10,968 nt of DNA from DATESZ01 sp035283845 (GCA_035283845.1 DATESZ010000154.1:1-10968); one strand, 5' to 3'; counted from the first letter of the stretch, positions 1 to 6,911 are shown. Notes: generated by a model not told the origin, from the sequence alone. Program-made: numbers and translations.

Positions 1-165
1 TGCGCCCCTTATATCTTCGACCTGCCAATGTGGAAGACTCAAATTGAGGACCAGGGAACCCCTGTTCTTGATCTGGATATAGAATATGGAGGAGGTTTTA
101 GCGGACAGGTCAGAACCAGGATTGAGGCATTCATCGAGATGCTATCTTTGGAGGTGGCAACATGA
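1..165 (+). CDS. 2-hydroxyacyl-CoA dehydratase / benzoyl-CoA reductase family subunit, C-terminal end (partial)
   Basis: Only the last 54 codons are visible, in frame 1 from the left edge to a TGA at 163-165. The peptide begins CAPYIFDLP and continues through GGGFSGQVRTRIEAFIEML. This is the usual C-terminus of the HgdB/BcrB/BcrC superfamily: a cysteine near the end that ligates an iron-sulfur cluster, followed by a G-Q-x-R-T-R-I-E-A-F helix. Members form the substrate-binding half of ATP-dependent dehydratases and aryl-CoA reductases in the cytoplasm of anaerobes. The stop overlaps the start of the next gene in an ATGA junction (162-165), a strong sign of translational coupling and of a two-subunit complex. 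The N-terminal part lies outside the window, so the exact subfamily (BcrC/BzdN-like or HgdB-like) cannot be settled. Confidence 0.85.
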   Translation, partial: CAPYIFDLPMWKTQIEDQGTPVLDLDIEYGGGFSGQVRTRIEAFIEMLSLEVAT

Positions 166-1457
166 AATTAAGGAAGGTAGAAAATTTTGATCTGACAATG
201 TTTGAACAGAACATAGGCGTCATGGAGCAAATGAAGTCCCATTGCGTTGCCAGGTCGGAAACCATGTATCTTGATATGATAATGAAGCTATCCGGGGACG
301 TGGTGTCGGCAGTAAAGGAAGGAAGGCCTTTTATTGCAAGCGGCATGTCTTTCCCTACTGAAATCTATGCTGCCATGGGCATTGTGGGCCTCGAATACGA
401 CTTTGCCGGCGGCATGTGGAGCGCCTATTTGGGCTGCGAAGATGAGGTTTTTAGCGCCGTGACAGCCCTTGGCATCCGACCGGAAATCTGTTCGGCCCAG
501 CGTCTACCTGTAGGGTGGTTTGCCAAAGGATGGTTTCCAAAACCTACTGCTATCGTAAACACCAGCATGGACCAGTGCGACTGTATGTCTCAGAGCGCGA
601 ATGTTATAGCCGCGCTCTATGACGTGCCTGTCTTTTGCATCAACCGGCCTTATCGCTGGTGGAGCCAGAGGGGACTCGATTCCATGGCCGGAGAAATTAA
701 GGATGCAATTGTCTTTCTGGAAGAAAAAACCGGGCGTAAGATGGACTGGGACAAGCTTAAGGAAGCGGCGAGGCTGACCGTGAGGCAGATGGAGATTAGC
801 ATTGAGATCCACAAGCTTCTCGCCGCAGCCAGGCCCTGCCCCGTAAAGTTAGGAAGCGGTTTTCTTTTACACTGGATTCGCATGGCATTCGCAGGAACGC
901 AGGAGGGAGTAGACTATTGCCAGGCTTTTCTGGATGAGATGAAGGAGCATGTTGCCCAGGGAACAGGTTACACCCCGAAGGAAAACTACCGCCTGATAAA
1001 TCTTTTCTCATCTCCTCCGGGCCAGCATGCCGTGCTTGATTGGCTGGAACAGGAAATGGGGGCCGTCTTCGCGGCCGAGCCCATGTATTTTATGTATAAT
1101 GAAAGTGAGCTTGCAAAAGTAGATCCTTCCAAGCCGCTCGATGCTCTTGCCAGATTCTACTATCTTGAGCCATACCAGGCGTTCTATGGGCCTCTTGCAG
1201 AGTATGCTGACATGATTGTCAACGACGCCATGCTAAGCGGAGCAGACGGCGCCATCAATTTGTTTAATTCCAAGTGTCGCATGGGAGGCGCTGTGACCAG
1301 AGTAATAAAGGATCAGTTAAGGGAAAAGGCGGGAATCCCGACCCTGACTGTGGATGTTGACCTCTTTGAGAAATCTGAAGCTGTAGAAAAACATCTCAAA
1401 AAACAGTTGGAGCAGTTCTTTCTTATTTTGGATACAGCGAAAAAAAAGGCGGCATAG
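162..1457 (+). CDS. 2-hydroxyacyl-CoA dehydratase / benzoyl-CoA reductase family subunit (HgdB/BcrB superfamily)
   Basis: This 431-residue protein has the family's length and landmarks. IASGMSFPTEIYAAMG lies at residues 58-73, PEICSAQR at 107-114, NTSMDQCDC at 133-141, and NLFNSKCRMGG at 366-376. It ends GIPTLTVDVD...LKKQLEQFF, typical of these subunits. From family knowledge, three cysteines hold a [4Fe-4S] cluster at the substrate site; here C110, C139 (or C141) and C372 are the best candidates. With its overlapping partner it should form the electron-accepting, CoA-thioester-binding component that is fed one electron at a time by an ATPase. The ATG at 162 is supported by GGAGG at 150-154, seven bases upstream. 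The two-subunit-plus-two-ATPase setting favours a benzoyl-CoA-reductase-like enzyme; a 2-hydroxyacyl-CoA dehydratase remains possible. The substrate is unknown. Confidence 0.85.
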   Translation: MKLRKVENFDLTMFEQNIGVMEQMKSHCVARSETMYLDMIMKLSGDVVSAVKEGRPFIASGMSFPTEIYAAMGIVGLEYDFAGGMWSAYLGCEDEVFSAVTALGIRPEICSAQRLPVGWFAKGWFPKPTAIVNTSMDQCDCMSQSANVIAALYDVPVFCINRPYRWWSQRGLDSMAGEIKDAIVFLEEKTGRKMDWDKLKEAARLTVRQMEISIEIHKLLAAARPCPVKLGSGFLLHWIRMAFAGTQEGVDYCQAFLDEMKEHVAQGTGYTPKENYRLINLFSSPPGQHAVLDWLEQEMGAVFAAEPMYFMYNESELAKVDPSKPLDALARFYYLEPYQAFYGPLAEYADMIVNDAMLSGADGAINLFNSKCRMGGAVTRVIKDQLREKAGIPTLTVDVDLFEKSEAVEKHLKKQLEQFFLILDTAKKKAA

Positions 1458-1485
1458 CGCGCCCGCTCGAAAAAATGGTTTGCAA

Positions 1486-1969
1486 CTAATTGATATTATT
1501 TGCAAATTTTTTCAGAACTTCCGGACATCTTTCCATTAAATGTTCGACCAACGGAGGGGTTGCCGCAATAGCTCTCGGCTTCGTTACATCCAACTTCACT
1601 TTTCATATCTTCCCTGGTGTACAAGTAACTGAAAGTGGGGATGCCCGTAGTTCCTCCCGTAGAGGAAAGAAATGCCAAATCCTTCAAATCAGCGCAAAGA
1701 TAGGTTCCAAAAGGATGACCCATATCCCTCATTGATTGTTCCTGACTCATCCGCTCTTCCTCTTTGTTCCCCATAACAGGAAGTTTGTGAAAATCATCCC
1801 AGGTTTTAATATCCCCGGGCTTAAGGCCAAGGGCATCGAACTTCTTTCTGTAATACAAAGGCGAAGTATCATAACAATATTGAAGCTGTCTCTTCAATCT
1901 CTCCCATTGAAGACTCTTTAACTCTTCATAGGGAAACTCTCTCGGGTTCAAATATTTTTCTTCCATCAT
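1486..1969 (-). pseudogene. Broken PaaK-like acyl-CoA ligase remnant (internal deletion plus frameshift)
   Basis: The reading frame starting at 1969 encodes 157 residues. The first 122 or so match, from near the start, the intact ligase at 4045-5430: SPLYYRKKFD, WDDFHKLPVMGNKE, GHPFGTYLCA, and the ATP-binding loop SSTGGTTGIPT at 102-112. After about residue 122 (near 1604) this frame gives sequence unlike any ligase. A different reverse frame, 1486-1581, encodes PPLVEHLMERCPEVLKK, which aligns with APLMEHLIERCPDVLKK at residues 201-217 of the intact paralogue. About 67 residues are therefore missing between the two blocks with a change of frame, and everything beyond about residue 218 is gone. 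A good Shine-Dalgarno (AGGAGG, complement of 1973-1979) and ATG remain, so a short peptide could still be made, but no adenylate-forming enzyme is possible. It sits antisense between the reductase subunits and their ATPases, ending 29 bases past the stop of the subunit gene. Confidence 0.85.
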
Positions 1970-2039
1970 TACCCTCCTAAGATAAACTTGGTAATAAGGC
2001 CGCTATAGCTTGACCTCTACACCGGGACGGGCCGGAGGA

Positions 2040-2070
2040 TTGCCGCCGCTTTTAGCGGCTTGGGCGGCCA
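2040..2070. repeat. G+C-rich inverted repeat / hairpin
   Basis: GCCGCT at 2045-2050 and AGCGGC at 2054-2059 form a perfect six-base-pair stem with a TTT loop. A second, wider pairing is possible between TTGCCGCC (2040-2047) and GGCGGCCAA just downstream, with one bulged base. The two pairings compete for 2045-2047. There is no T-run directly after the stem on either strand, so a simple intrinsic terminator is unlikely. It could be a dispersed intergenic palindrome or an RNA structure in the leader of either neighbour. Confidence 0.5.
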
Positions 2071-2192
2071 ATATTCTCTTCGGTCTGGCAGCTTCCTTTC
2101 TTTCGCTGCGAGTCAGGACGTAACCATCAGAGATAGCTGGGTCGCAGCACAAAACTACAAGAAAGTTCAGGGGGCAAACTTGAAAATATTTA

Positions 2193-2221
2193 TTGACTTT
2201 TTTTAGGGTGAGTAATAGTAA
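2193..2221 (+). promoter_or_regulatory. Candidate sigma-70-type promoter for the ATPase pair
   Basis: TTGACT (2193-2198) matches five of six bases of a -35 box. After 17 bases it is followed by TAGTAA (2216-2221), a weak -10 with three matches. It lies about 50 bases upstream of the ATPase start, in AT-rich sequence. A local promoter would make sense because the antisense ligase remnant separates these genes from the upstream subunit genes. The weak -10 keeps confidence low. Confidence 0.35.
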
Positions 2222-2253
2222 ACTGCCGTTAATCTTATTATCGTATTCAAATG

Positions 2254-2260
2254 AAGGGAG
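2254..2260 (+). promoter_or_regulatory. Ribosome binding site that fixes the first ATPase start
   Basis: AAGGGAG at 2254-2260 stands ten bases before the ATG at 2271. The frame is open further upstream to a TTG at 2193, but that start has no Shine-Dalgarno and would add 26 residues with no family similarity. The ATG gives MITAGIDVGATSTKAV, with the conserved ATP-binding motif at the expected distance from the N-terminus. Confidence 0.65.
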
Positions 2261-2270
2261 ACTCAACAAA

Positions 2271-3074
2271 ATGATTACAGCAGGCATCGATGTAGGTGCA
2301 ACCAGCACTAAGGCCGTGATAATGGATGGCAACAAGATCTTGGCAAAGTATCGTCAGATGGCCGATTGCGAGGAAGACCTGGATGAAGAACAGGATGAAG
2401 AACAGGTCATCATGAGAGCATTAACCGGCGCCCTTGTCATGGCTGGAATCAGTAAAGACTCTATTGGCAGGATCGTCGCCACGGGGGCCGGAGGAAAGAA
2501 AGTGGGCTTTGCCGATGACGTGGTAACAGACATTTCCTCCGGTGCGAGAGGGGCCGTGTTTGAAGCCCCAGCTTCGAGAACGGTTCTTGATGTGGGCGCT
2601 GAGCAGGCAGGGGTAGTGAAATGCGATGCCGACGGGAATCTGCTGGACTTTGCCTCAAATGAAAGATGTGCGGCAGGATCGGGCGTCTTTATCGAATCAA
2701 TGGCGCGGGCTCTTCAGGCAGACTTTGACAAGTTCATTAAATTGCATTTTGAGTCTGACAAGGACATTATATTGAATGCACAATGTACCGTTTTTGCGGA
2801 ATCAGAAGTGGTGTCGTTGATTAATTCTGCGGCCACAACGACAACGGCGGATATCTCACGAGCGATTAACAATTCTATCGCCGAAAGGTGTTCATCAATG
2901 ACCAGAAGGGTTGGGATAGAGCAGGACGTAACGGTTATCGGCGGAGTTGCACTGAACAAAGGCTTTATTGACAGTCTTGAGCGGTTCCTGAAATCAAAAG
3001 TCACAGTGCCTGAAGATCCGATTTTTACAAGCGCCGTTGGTGCGGCGCTAATAGCACAAGGTAAGGGGGAGTAA
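2271..3074 (+). CDS. BadF/BadG/BcrA/HgdC-family ATPase, BcrA/BzdP-like electron activator subunit
   Basis: This 267-residue ASKHA-fold ATPase hydrolyses ATP to push a low-potential electron into the dehydratase/reductase component. The phosphate-1 motif GIDVGATSTKAV is at residues 5-16. The phosphate-2 position reads DVGAEQAG (107-114) instead of the more usual DxGGQDxK. Two cysteines bridge the [4Fe-4S] cluster between two ATPase subunits: C133 in NERCAAGSG and C172 in NAQCTVFAESEV. The adenosine-site motif VIGGVALNKGF is at 222-232. An acidic stretch at 34-44 includes a DEEQDEEQ duplication. The gene is followed after three bases by a second, different ATPase, so the two probably form a heterodimer, as in BcrA/BcrD and BzdP/BzdQ. 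An HgdC-type dehydratase activator is the alternative, but those work as homodimers of one gene product. Confidence 0.87.
   Translation: MITAGIDVGATSTKAVIMDGNKILAKYRQMADCEEDLDEEQDEEQVIMRALTGALVMAGISKDSIGRIVATGAGGKKVGFADDVVTDISSGARGAVFEAPASRTVLDVGAEQAGVVKCDADGNLLDFASNERCAAGSGVFIESMARALQADFDKFIKLHFESDKDIILNAQCTVFAESEVVSLINSAATTTTADISRAINNSIAERCSSMTRRVGIEQDVTVIGGVALNKGFIDSLERFLKSKVTVPEDPIFTSAVGAALIAQGKGE
2382..2405 (+). repeat. 12-bp tandem duplication inside the first ATPase gene
   Basis: GATGAAGAACAG occurs twice head to tail (2382-2393 and 2394-2405) with no mismatch. It encodes DEEQDEEQ in frame and so adds four acidic residues to a surface region between the first nucleotide motif and the following helix. 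The perfect copy identity suggests a recent slippage event. Confidence 0.85.
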
Positions 3075-3077
3075 AAA

Positions 3078-3953
3078 ATGGCGGAGAAAAAGGAATATTT
3101 TCGATGGGTCGAGTCAACATATGTAAACCCTGATATGGACTGGAGAAAGGCAGAGATTGTTTCTGCCGGTATTGATGTCGGGTCGGTAAGTTCGCAGATG
3201 GTCGTTATGTGTGATGGCGACCTCTATGCTTACAGCAATACCAGAAGCGGTTCGAGCAGCCCGAACAGCGCAAAAAATGCCATGGAATTGTGTTTGAAAG
3301 ATACCTCTAATCTCACTTTGGAAAATATCCACTATCTGGTAGGAACAGGCTACGGCCGGGTAAACATCCCCTTTGCTCAAAAGGCCATAACCGAGATCTC
3401 CTGCCACGGGATTGGCGCGAATTTTATGTATGGCCCCACGGTCAAAACCGTTCTTGACATGGGCGGGCAGGACTGTAAGACCCTGCGTCTGGATGAGAAA
3501 GGAAAATGCCTGAACTTTCTGATGAACGACAAATGCGCTGCGGGAACCGGCCGCGGCATGGAGGTCCTGGCAGAGATGTTGAAGATCCCGGTAACCGAGA
3601 TCGGCGACAGGTCATTCGACATAGACGAAGAACCTGAACCTGTCAGCAGTATCTGCGTAGTATTTGCTAAAACCGAGGCGACCGGTCTTTTGAAATGCGG
3701 CTGGTCAAAGAACAAGGTGTTGGCCGCATACTGCGCGGCAATGGCCGGAAGGGTTGCGGAGCTTCTTAGCAGGGTCGAGGTAGAGGAAGACTTCGCCATC
3801 ACTGGCGGAATTGCCAAAAACAAGGGTATCGTGAAAAGGATAGAAAAACTCATTGGGGTTGAGGCCTTGGCGCCTAAAATGGATACCCAGATAGCCGGCG
3901 CACTGGGCGCTGCGATTTACGCCAACGCCCTATACAAAAGGCAGAAGAAATAA
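3078..3953 (+). CDS. BadF/BadG/BcrA-family ATPase, BcrD/BzdQ-like electron activator subunit
   Basis: This 291-residue protein is the partner ATPase. It carries an N-terminal extension of about 27 residues (MAEKKEYFRWVES...) before GIDVGSVSSQ at 31-40, as I recall for BcrD/BzdQ subunits of benzoyl-CoA reductase. The canonical DMGGQDCK motif is at 127-134. The cluster cysteines are C153 in NDKCAAGTGRGMEV and C193 in SSICVVFAKTEA. ITGGIAKNKGI at 241-251 and QIAGALGAA at 271-279 complete the nucleotide fold. The ATG at 3078 is preceded by GGGGGAG, which lies inside the end of the upstream gene, implying coupled translation. The two ATPases differ clearly in sequence, so a heterodimer feeding the two-subunit reductase is the simplest reading. 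The ATPase fold and cluster ligands are plain; the benzoyl-CoA reductase type is inferred. Confidence 0.88.
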   Translation: MAEKKEYFRWVESTYVNPDMDWRKAEIVSAGIDVGSVSSQMVVMCDGDLYAYSNTRSGSSSPNSAKNAMELCLKDTSNLTLENIHYLVGTGYGRVNIPFAQKAITEISCHGIGANFMYGPTVKTVLDMGGQDCKTLRLDEKGKCLNFLMNDKCAAGTGRGMEVLAEMLKIPVTEIGDRSFDIDEEPEPVSSICVVFAKTEATGLLKCGWSKNKVLAAYCAAMAGRVAELLSRVEVEEDFAITGGIAKNKGIVKRIEKLIGVEALAPKMDTQIAGALGAAIYANALYKRQKK

Positions 3954-4044
3954 GGACCGACATTCAGGAGAGTTTAGCGGATTAGTTTTAATGACGGGAA
4001 GCGAGGCTGAAATGCACGGGCGATATTCTCCCTAATCGTATTTG

Positions 4045-5430
4045 TTAACTCTTCTTATATCGCTTCTCAATCAATGTCCCCTTAGCCGAAACTCCGCCCG
4101 CCCTTTCAAAGGTGCCTGCCGCTACAAGTTTGACATCCGGCCTCACCTCTAACTTGTTTTTTATCTCCTGGATTATTTCCTCCTTAAGTGCTTGTAACTC
4201 ACTTTCGTCTAAACCGGCATGTTCGATTTCAATCTTCAGGGGAGGCTTAACATCAGGACCCGGCTCATCCAGAATAATCCTCATTTCCCCTGTCACACGA
4301 GGCAAGAATGTATTGACAACTCCCTTTAGGGCCGTGGGATAAACATTTATGCCTTTGACAATCAACATTTCATCCGCTCTGCCCACAATTCTAATTCTGA
4401 GCCCGCTAAAGCCGCATCCCGGGCATTCTTTGGTGAAAACTTGGAGCAAATCGCCCCAGGCGTATCTAAAGAACGGTTTGGCCTCCTGTTCCAGAGCAGT
4501 GAAAATACCATGTCCGATGACGCCATCGGCAATTTCAATCGCCTTATCTGTCTCGGGGTCAATAAGATCTCCCGGCCAGATGAAATAGTCAGCGCAGTTA
4601 ATGTGCATGCCGTAATATTCTTCTGAATCACACGAAACCATGTGAGCCCCCTGCCCTCCGCCGGCAGAGTCAAATATCTTGGCGCCATAGGCCCCTTCAA
4701 GCTTTTTCCTGATTGAAGGAATCCCGGCGCCCGGTGCGCCGGCACACAATAGTATTTTAATCCCCAGTTCGCCTATCCCCTTTTTCAATACATCCGGACA
4801 TCGCTCTATCAGATGCTCCATCAAGGGCGCAGTCCCTACAATGGCCGCAGGCCTGAATAAATTCAACATCCGCAAAATCCGTTCAGTGCCGGCTTCTGCT
4901 CCAACAGGAACTGGGCAAGCGCCAAAAGAGGTCAAGGCATGATTAACCGGCCAGCCGCCGGCATGCATGCTCTGAGCAAATATATTGGCCACAAAATTAC
5001 CCGGTCTTATCCCGGCGATCCAAAAAACGCGAGCCCAGACCTCATCATTAATACGAAGGTCTTTCTCCGTAAATATATAAGAAAAGGTAGGATCGCCTGT
5101 GGTCCCTCCCGTCGCTGTTATGCCTACGACTTTTTCAACGGGTGCACAAAGGAATGTCCCAAAAGGATGGCCATCTCCTCTGGCCAGAGATTCTTCCTGG
5201 CTCTTTATCTCCATCTCTTTGTTGCCCATAATCGGCAGATGATAAAAATCATCCCACGTTCTAACGTCACCGGGCTTCACGCCGGTATCATCAAATTTCT
5301 TCTTATAATAGAGAGGAGAGCTGTTGTAGATGTAATGAATTTGCTTCTTTAACTTTTCAAGTTGGATATCCCTCATTTCCTCAAAGGATTTTGTCTCCAT
5401 TCCCTCGTTCCAATATCTTCTATCTGACAT
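4045..5430 (-). CDS. PaaK-like phenylacetate-CoA ligase family protein (AMP-forming acyl/aryl-CoA ligase)
   Basis: This 461-residue protein belongs to the adenylate-forming superfamily, nearest to phenylacetate-CoA ligases (PaaK types are about 430-440 residues). Such enzymes activate a carboxylate with ATP to an acyl-AMP and then form the CoA thioester. ATGGTTGDPTFS at 106-117 is the phosphate-binding loop. ECPGCG at 335-340 precedes GRADEMLIVKGINVYP (350-365), the hinge motif typical of PaaK proteins. The C-terminal domain ends SAKGTLIEKRYKK, with K450 or K456 as candidate catalytic lysine. Where PaaK has an aromatic-G-x-S/T-E motif this protein has FDSAGGGQGAH (253-263), which may alter nucleotide or acid binding. 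The start is supported by GGAGG (complement of 5440-5444) nine bases upstream. It faces the ATPase genes convergently and could supply the CoA ester for the reductase; the substrate is not predictable. Confidence 0.85.
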   Translation of the reverse strand: MSDRRYWNEGMETKSFEEMRDIQLEKLKKQIHYIYNSSPLYYKKKFDDTGVKPGDVRTWDDFYHLPIMGNKEMEIKSQEESLARGDGHPFGTFLCAPVEKVVGITATGGTTGDPTFSYIFTEKDLRINDEVWARVFWIAGIRPGNFVANIFAQSMHAGGWPVNHALTSFGACPVPVGAEAGTERILRMLNLFRPAAIVGTAPLMEHLIERCPDVLKKGIGELGIKILLCAGAPGAGIPSIRKKLEGAYGAKIFDSAGGGQGAHMVSCDSEEYYGMHINCADYFIWPGDLIDPETDKAIEIADGVIGHGIFTALEQEAKPFFRYAWGDLLQVFTKECPGCGFSGLRIRIVGRADEMLIVKGINVYPTALKGVVNTFLPRVTGEMRIILDEPGPDVKPPLKIEIEHAGLDESELQALKEEIIQEIKNKLEVRPDVKLVAAGTFERAGGVSAKGTLIEKRYKKS

Positions 5431-5593
5431 TTTTTAATACCTCCATCAAGCCTAATCTCTACAAGGTAACGGTACAACTTTGTCTGCTTCTTGATAGTGA
5501 GCCTTCTATTTACAAAGACTTGACCATCATTCATGTAATAAAATATCAGATTATTGATATTGACACCAGTATTATTTAATGTAGAAACGCCTC

Positions 5594-6886
5594 TCATCTC
5601 CGGAGGTTTTCTAAGGCCGTAATCGTGTCTGCTACCAGTGAATTGATTTTTCCCAGCGAGAGATGTTTGGTGAAGAAGTTCGGATGAGTGGTAAGAAAAT
5701 CCTCCCACTTGTCAAAGAGAGGTATCATGCCTAATTCGCGTGAATGCTCGTATAGATAGGTTCCGGGGTAAGGGACTGTAAACGAAATGGACACGTCGGC
5801 TCCCTCTTTGGCAAACTCTATCATTAAGTCTCTTGTTTCCAGGACGGTCTCTTCTGTATCTTGTGGGTGAGGGATTGTAAAACTGCAGAAGGGTTTTATA
5901 CCGGATTCCAGAGCCCATTTTACAGTGTCTTTGCTTTGTGACACAGAGATCTTTTTTCTTATTGAGTCAAGTATCTTTTGCGAACCTGACTCTATACCCA
6001 ATGTTATGGCTGTACAGCCGGTTTCGCTCATTCTCTTTAACATTTCCCTGGTTACCATATTGACGCGAGTTGTACACTGCCAGCGAACCTTATAATCCAG
6101 TTCCTGTAATAGATCCAGTATTCTCAACGTGTGGTCAGGAAAGGCAGTAAAAGTGTCATCTACGAAGGAGAAAAACTTGATTCCGTACTCCTTCTGGAGC
6201 TGAGCAATCTCAGCTACGATATTATCCGGGCTTCTCATTCTGTACTTATAACCTGATACGGGCCCAGCGGCACAAAAAATACATCTGTAGGGACATCCCC
6301 TGCCTGTGGATATGGTTCCAGGATCCCTATACAGGGCAAGCGGAAACAAACTTCGGTCTGGCAAAGGTAGAGTATCCAAATCATTGATGAAGGGCCTGTC
6401 CGGTGTCGTTATAATATCACTATGTTCCCTGTATGTTATCCCCCTAATGTCATTTAGGGAACCAAAGCCATCAAGGAAGTGCCGGGTCAGTTCTAACATC
6501 GTATTTTCCCCTTCCCCCCTGACAACAATGTCCACTTCTGAATGCCTCAGTACCTCATTGGGGACAAATGTTACATGAGGCCCACCCATTACAGTGATTA
6601 TTTTGGAATCGATCCCTTTGGCCGTGTTGGCAATCTTTAATCCATTTGCAAAGGTCTCGGTGTATACTGATATTCCTATTATCCGGGGACATTCTTTCTC
6701 GATCATCCTCTCCAGATCCCCGAAATTCAGGAAGGGAATGTTCATGTCAATAGCTGCTACGCTAATGCCCTCCTTTTTCATCGCTGCACATAGATATGCC
6801 AGGCCTAAAGGGGGAGCCATTCGCTTTTGCCGATATAATAGCAAGGGATCTGCGACCGAGGAGTTCACTAACAGGACATCAGCCAT
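5594..6886 (-). CDS. B12-binding-domain radical SAM protein (class B-like)
   Basis: This 430-residue protein has two parts. Residues 1 to about 140 resemble the Rossmann-like cobalamin-binding domain: APPLGLAYLCAAMKKEG at 24-40, VMGGPHVTFVP at 99-109, and VDIVVRGEGE at 118-127. The radical SAM core follows, with GRGCPYRCIFC at 195-205 giving the CxxxCxxC cluster ligands C198, C202 and C205, then FVDDTFT (241-247) and GIESGS (297-302). The domain order is that of methyltransferases and ring-forming enzymes of class B. No DxHxxG cobalamin-ligand motif is visible in the N-terminal part, so cobalamin may bind without a histidine ligand, or not at all. The gene begins 25 bases after the SDR stop with a weak Shine-Dalgarno, probably in the same transcript as the AOR genes. 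Its substrate is unknown; modification of a cofactor or a lipid precursor are both open. Confidence 0.85.
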   Translation of the reverse strand: MADVLLVNSSVADPLLLYRQKRMAPPLGLAYLCAAMKKEGISVAAIDMNIPFLNFGDLERMIEKECPRIIGISVYTETFANGLKIANTAKGIDSKIITVMGGPHVTFVPNEVLRHSEVDIVVRGEGENTMLELTRHFLDGFGSLNDIRGITYREHSDIITTPDRPFINDLDTLPLPDRSLFPLALYRDPGTISTGRGCPYRCIFCAAGPVSGYKYRMRSPDNIVAEIAQLQKEYGIKFFSFVDDTFTAFPDHTLRILDLLQELDYKVRWQCTTRVNMVTREMLKRMSETGCTAITLGIESGSQKILDSIRKKISVSQSKDTVKWALESGIKPFCSFTIPHPQDTEETVLETRDLMIEFAKEGADVSISFTVPYPGTYLYEHSRELGMIPLFDKWEDFLTTHPNFFTKHLSLGKINSLVADTITALENLRR

Positions 6887-6911
6887 TTCATCACTGTAAG
6901 CAATAATACGC

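Larger units (their letters stand above)
1970..2270. other. Non-coding gap between ligase remnant and ATPase operon
   Basis: About 300 bases without a convincing gene separate the divergent ligase remnant from the first ATPase. The left part (about 2005-2110) looks richer in G+C than its surroundings and contains a hairpin at 2040-2070. The right part (about 2175-2260) is AT-rich and carries a candidate promoter and the ribosome binding site of the next gene. A reverse-strand reading frame ending at 2003 crosses the region but runs into the ATPase coding sequence and has no recognised domain, so it is not called as a gene. Confidence 0.6.

Noticed and set aside
2193..2270. TTG start that would extend the first ATPase by 26 residues
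   Set aside because: No ribosome binding site, no family similarity in the extension, and TTGACT at this place reads better as a -35 box.
2003..2335. 110-residue reverse-strand reading frame upstream of and overlapping the first ATPase
   Set aside because: Its first part is antisense to the conserved ATPase N-terminus, it has no recognisable domain, and no Shine-Dalgarno supports its start. Only the intergenic tail is mentioned, as a possible repeat or relic.
3377..3853. 158-residue reverse-strand frame inside the second ATPase
   Set aside because: Fully antisense to strongly conserved motifs of the ATPase, with no domain of its own.
3954..4044. Terminator between the convergent ATPase and ligase genes
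   Set aside because: I see no clear stem followed by a T-run in either direction across these 91 bases.
5373..5708. 111-residue reverse-strand frame spanning the gap between the radical SAM gene and the ligase
   Set aside because: It overlaps both real genes in another frame and shows no family similarity; the 163-base gap is better read as an intergenic leader for the ligase.
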